In this document: positions 14,625-14,842 of the stretch, one piece after another
Layout: each line of letters starts with the position of its first letter
Numbering within the stretch: position 1 is the stretch's first letter
NCBI GenBank assembly: GCA_017559685.1
Contig: JAFYQY010000210.1
Span: 1 to 14,842, forward strand
Reading direction: 5' to 3'
Length of the DNA: 14,842 nucleotides
Origin: Alistipes sp.
Lineage (GTDB): Bacteria; Bacteroidota; Bacteroidia; Bacteroidales; Rikenellaceae
Translations under genes and position numbers: made by a program
The notes under the pieces: model-generated
The model's input: only the letters and a program-made list of their open reading frames with translations
The model's database searches: none
What the model was told of the DNA's origin: nothing

Positions 14625-14718
14625 ACAAACGTGGGGTTCTCCCACTTGCTCATTAACCTAACTAACCTAACATCAGGTGTCCGAAGAGTCCCAAACTTTC
14701 GGACACCAATCTTTTTTC
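14625..14718 (+). ncRNA. Predicted small RNA or attenuated leader, about 95 nt
   Basis: The span runs from the expected start site of a full-consensus promoter to the T tract of a strong terminator. It has three parts: a 5' hairpin GTGGG-GTTCT-CCCAC (14631-14645); a C/A/T-rich, probably unpaired middle holding three close copies of TAACC-type sequence (14654-14670); and the terminator hairpin. No ORF of useful size is inside it. It could be an independent small RNA, or a leader whose terminator controls a gene right of the window. The layout brings to mind known Bacteroidales RNA motifs (for example the Rfam Bacteroidales-1 motif), but I could not compare them. The start is estimated, not observed. 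Confidence 0.6.
14676..14718 (+). terminator. Intrinsic terminator of the small RNA
   Basis: A 10-bp stem GGTGTCCGAA (14676-14685) / TTCGGACACC (14698-14707) continues, after a bulged G, as AGT/ACT around a CCCAA loop. It is followed by a T-rich run with six T residues at 14712-14717. Confidence 0.88.
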
Positions 14719-14756
14719 TTGTGATAAGGCGCAATCTGTGTTACATTCCTAAAAGC

Positions 14757-14804
14757 AAAGACCTTCGGGATAGTACAAACGTACAGCCCAAAGGTCTTTC
14801 TTTT
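14757..14804. terminator. Second terminator-like hairpin
   Basis: AAAGACCTTCGGG (14757-14769) pairs with CCCAAAGGTCTTT (14787-14799) with one mismatch. An inner GTAC-AAAC-GTAC stem-loop (14773-14784) adds to it. T runs follow on the plus strand (TTTCTTTT to 14804) and, on the minus strand, TTTGCTTTT. It could end read-through from the small RNA or a minus-strand gene entering from beyond the right edge. I see no supportable gene in the last 38 bases. Confidence 0.75.
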
Positions 14805-14842
14805 GTGATGCGCCACATCTCACGCTTTCTGATAAGAAACAA

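Noticed and set aside
14546..14734. 62-codon minus-strand frame in the right intergenic region
   Set aside because: It spans the predicted small RNA promoter, both of that RNA's hairpins and AT-rich DNA, and has no recognisable domain.
14621..14809. Shared strings in the two right-hand hairpin regions: TA(C/G)TACAAACGT at 14621 and 14771, and TTGTGAT at 14719 and 14803
   Set aside because: The copies are 150 and 84 bp apart, so they do not fit one tandem duplication; probably short chance matches.
1..14842. CRISPR arrays, tRNA or rRNA genes, insertion sequences, phage or defence genes
   Set aside because: None seen: no spaced direct repeats, no transposase or integrase motifs, and the genes are core cell-wall genes with uniform style.

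Overview
The window holds two convergent cell-wall gene clusters from a member of the Bacteroidota. It is most likely order Bacteroidales, possibly Rikenellaceae/Alistipes-like; the family is an impression from gene style and base composition, not a computed result. Supports: promoters of the Bacteroidota type (TTTG-like / ~20 bp / TAnnTTTG); no clear Shine-Dalgarno sequences; a division transpeptidase with a C-terminal PASTA domain; a Bacteroidota-style FtsL; enlarged RodA and MraY; and heptamer-period intergenic repeats. The DNPR motif in MurE predicts meso-diaminopimelate peptidoglycan.

Left part, plus strand (144-4747): mreC-mreD-mrdA(PBP2)-rodA, the side-wall elongation (Rod) module. mreB is not in the window. 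Genes are 1-9 bp apart or overlap by 1 bp. Upstream (1-143) lie an imperfect palindrome, a weak promoter candidate and a TCAATTn heptamer array.

Middle (4748-4868): a structured 3' UTR after rodA, then a strong terminator readable from both strands that separates the two operons, then a second heptamer array that supplies the stop codon of the neighbouring gene.

Right part, minus strand (14381 down to 4869): rsmH-ftsL-ftsI(PBP3)-murE-mraY-murD-ftsW-S4/Hsp15-like, the first half of a dcw (division and cell wall) cluster. The usual later genes (murG, murC, ftsQ, ftsA, ftsZ) do not follow ftsW. mraZ is not directly upstream of rsmH. Gaps are 16 bp or less except for 58 bp between murE and mraY, which holds a third heptamer array.

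Right edge (14382-14842): non-coding. It contains a near-consensus promoter for the dcw operon abutting a perfect 9-bp-arm palindrome at the transcription start, a very AT-rich stretch, a divergent near-consensus promoter driving a predicted ~95-nt small RNA (or attenuated leader) ending in a terminator, and a second terminator-like hairpin.

Functionally, MurE, MurD and MraY make UDP-MurNAc-pentapeptide and lipid I. The two SEDS/class B PBP pairs (RodA-PBP2 and FtsW-PBP3) polymerise and cross-link lipid II for elongation and division, and MreC/MreD and FtsL are their scaffolds or activators. The coding content is conserved core biology, and I found no new defence or mobile system. The least explained signals are the non-coding elements and some residue changes in FtsW.
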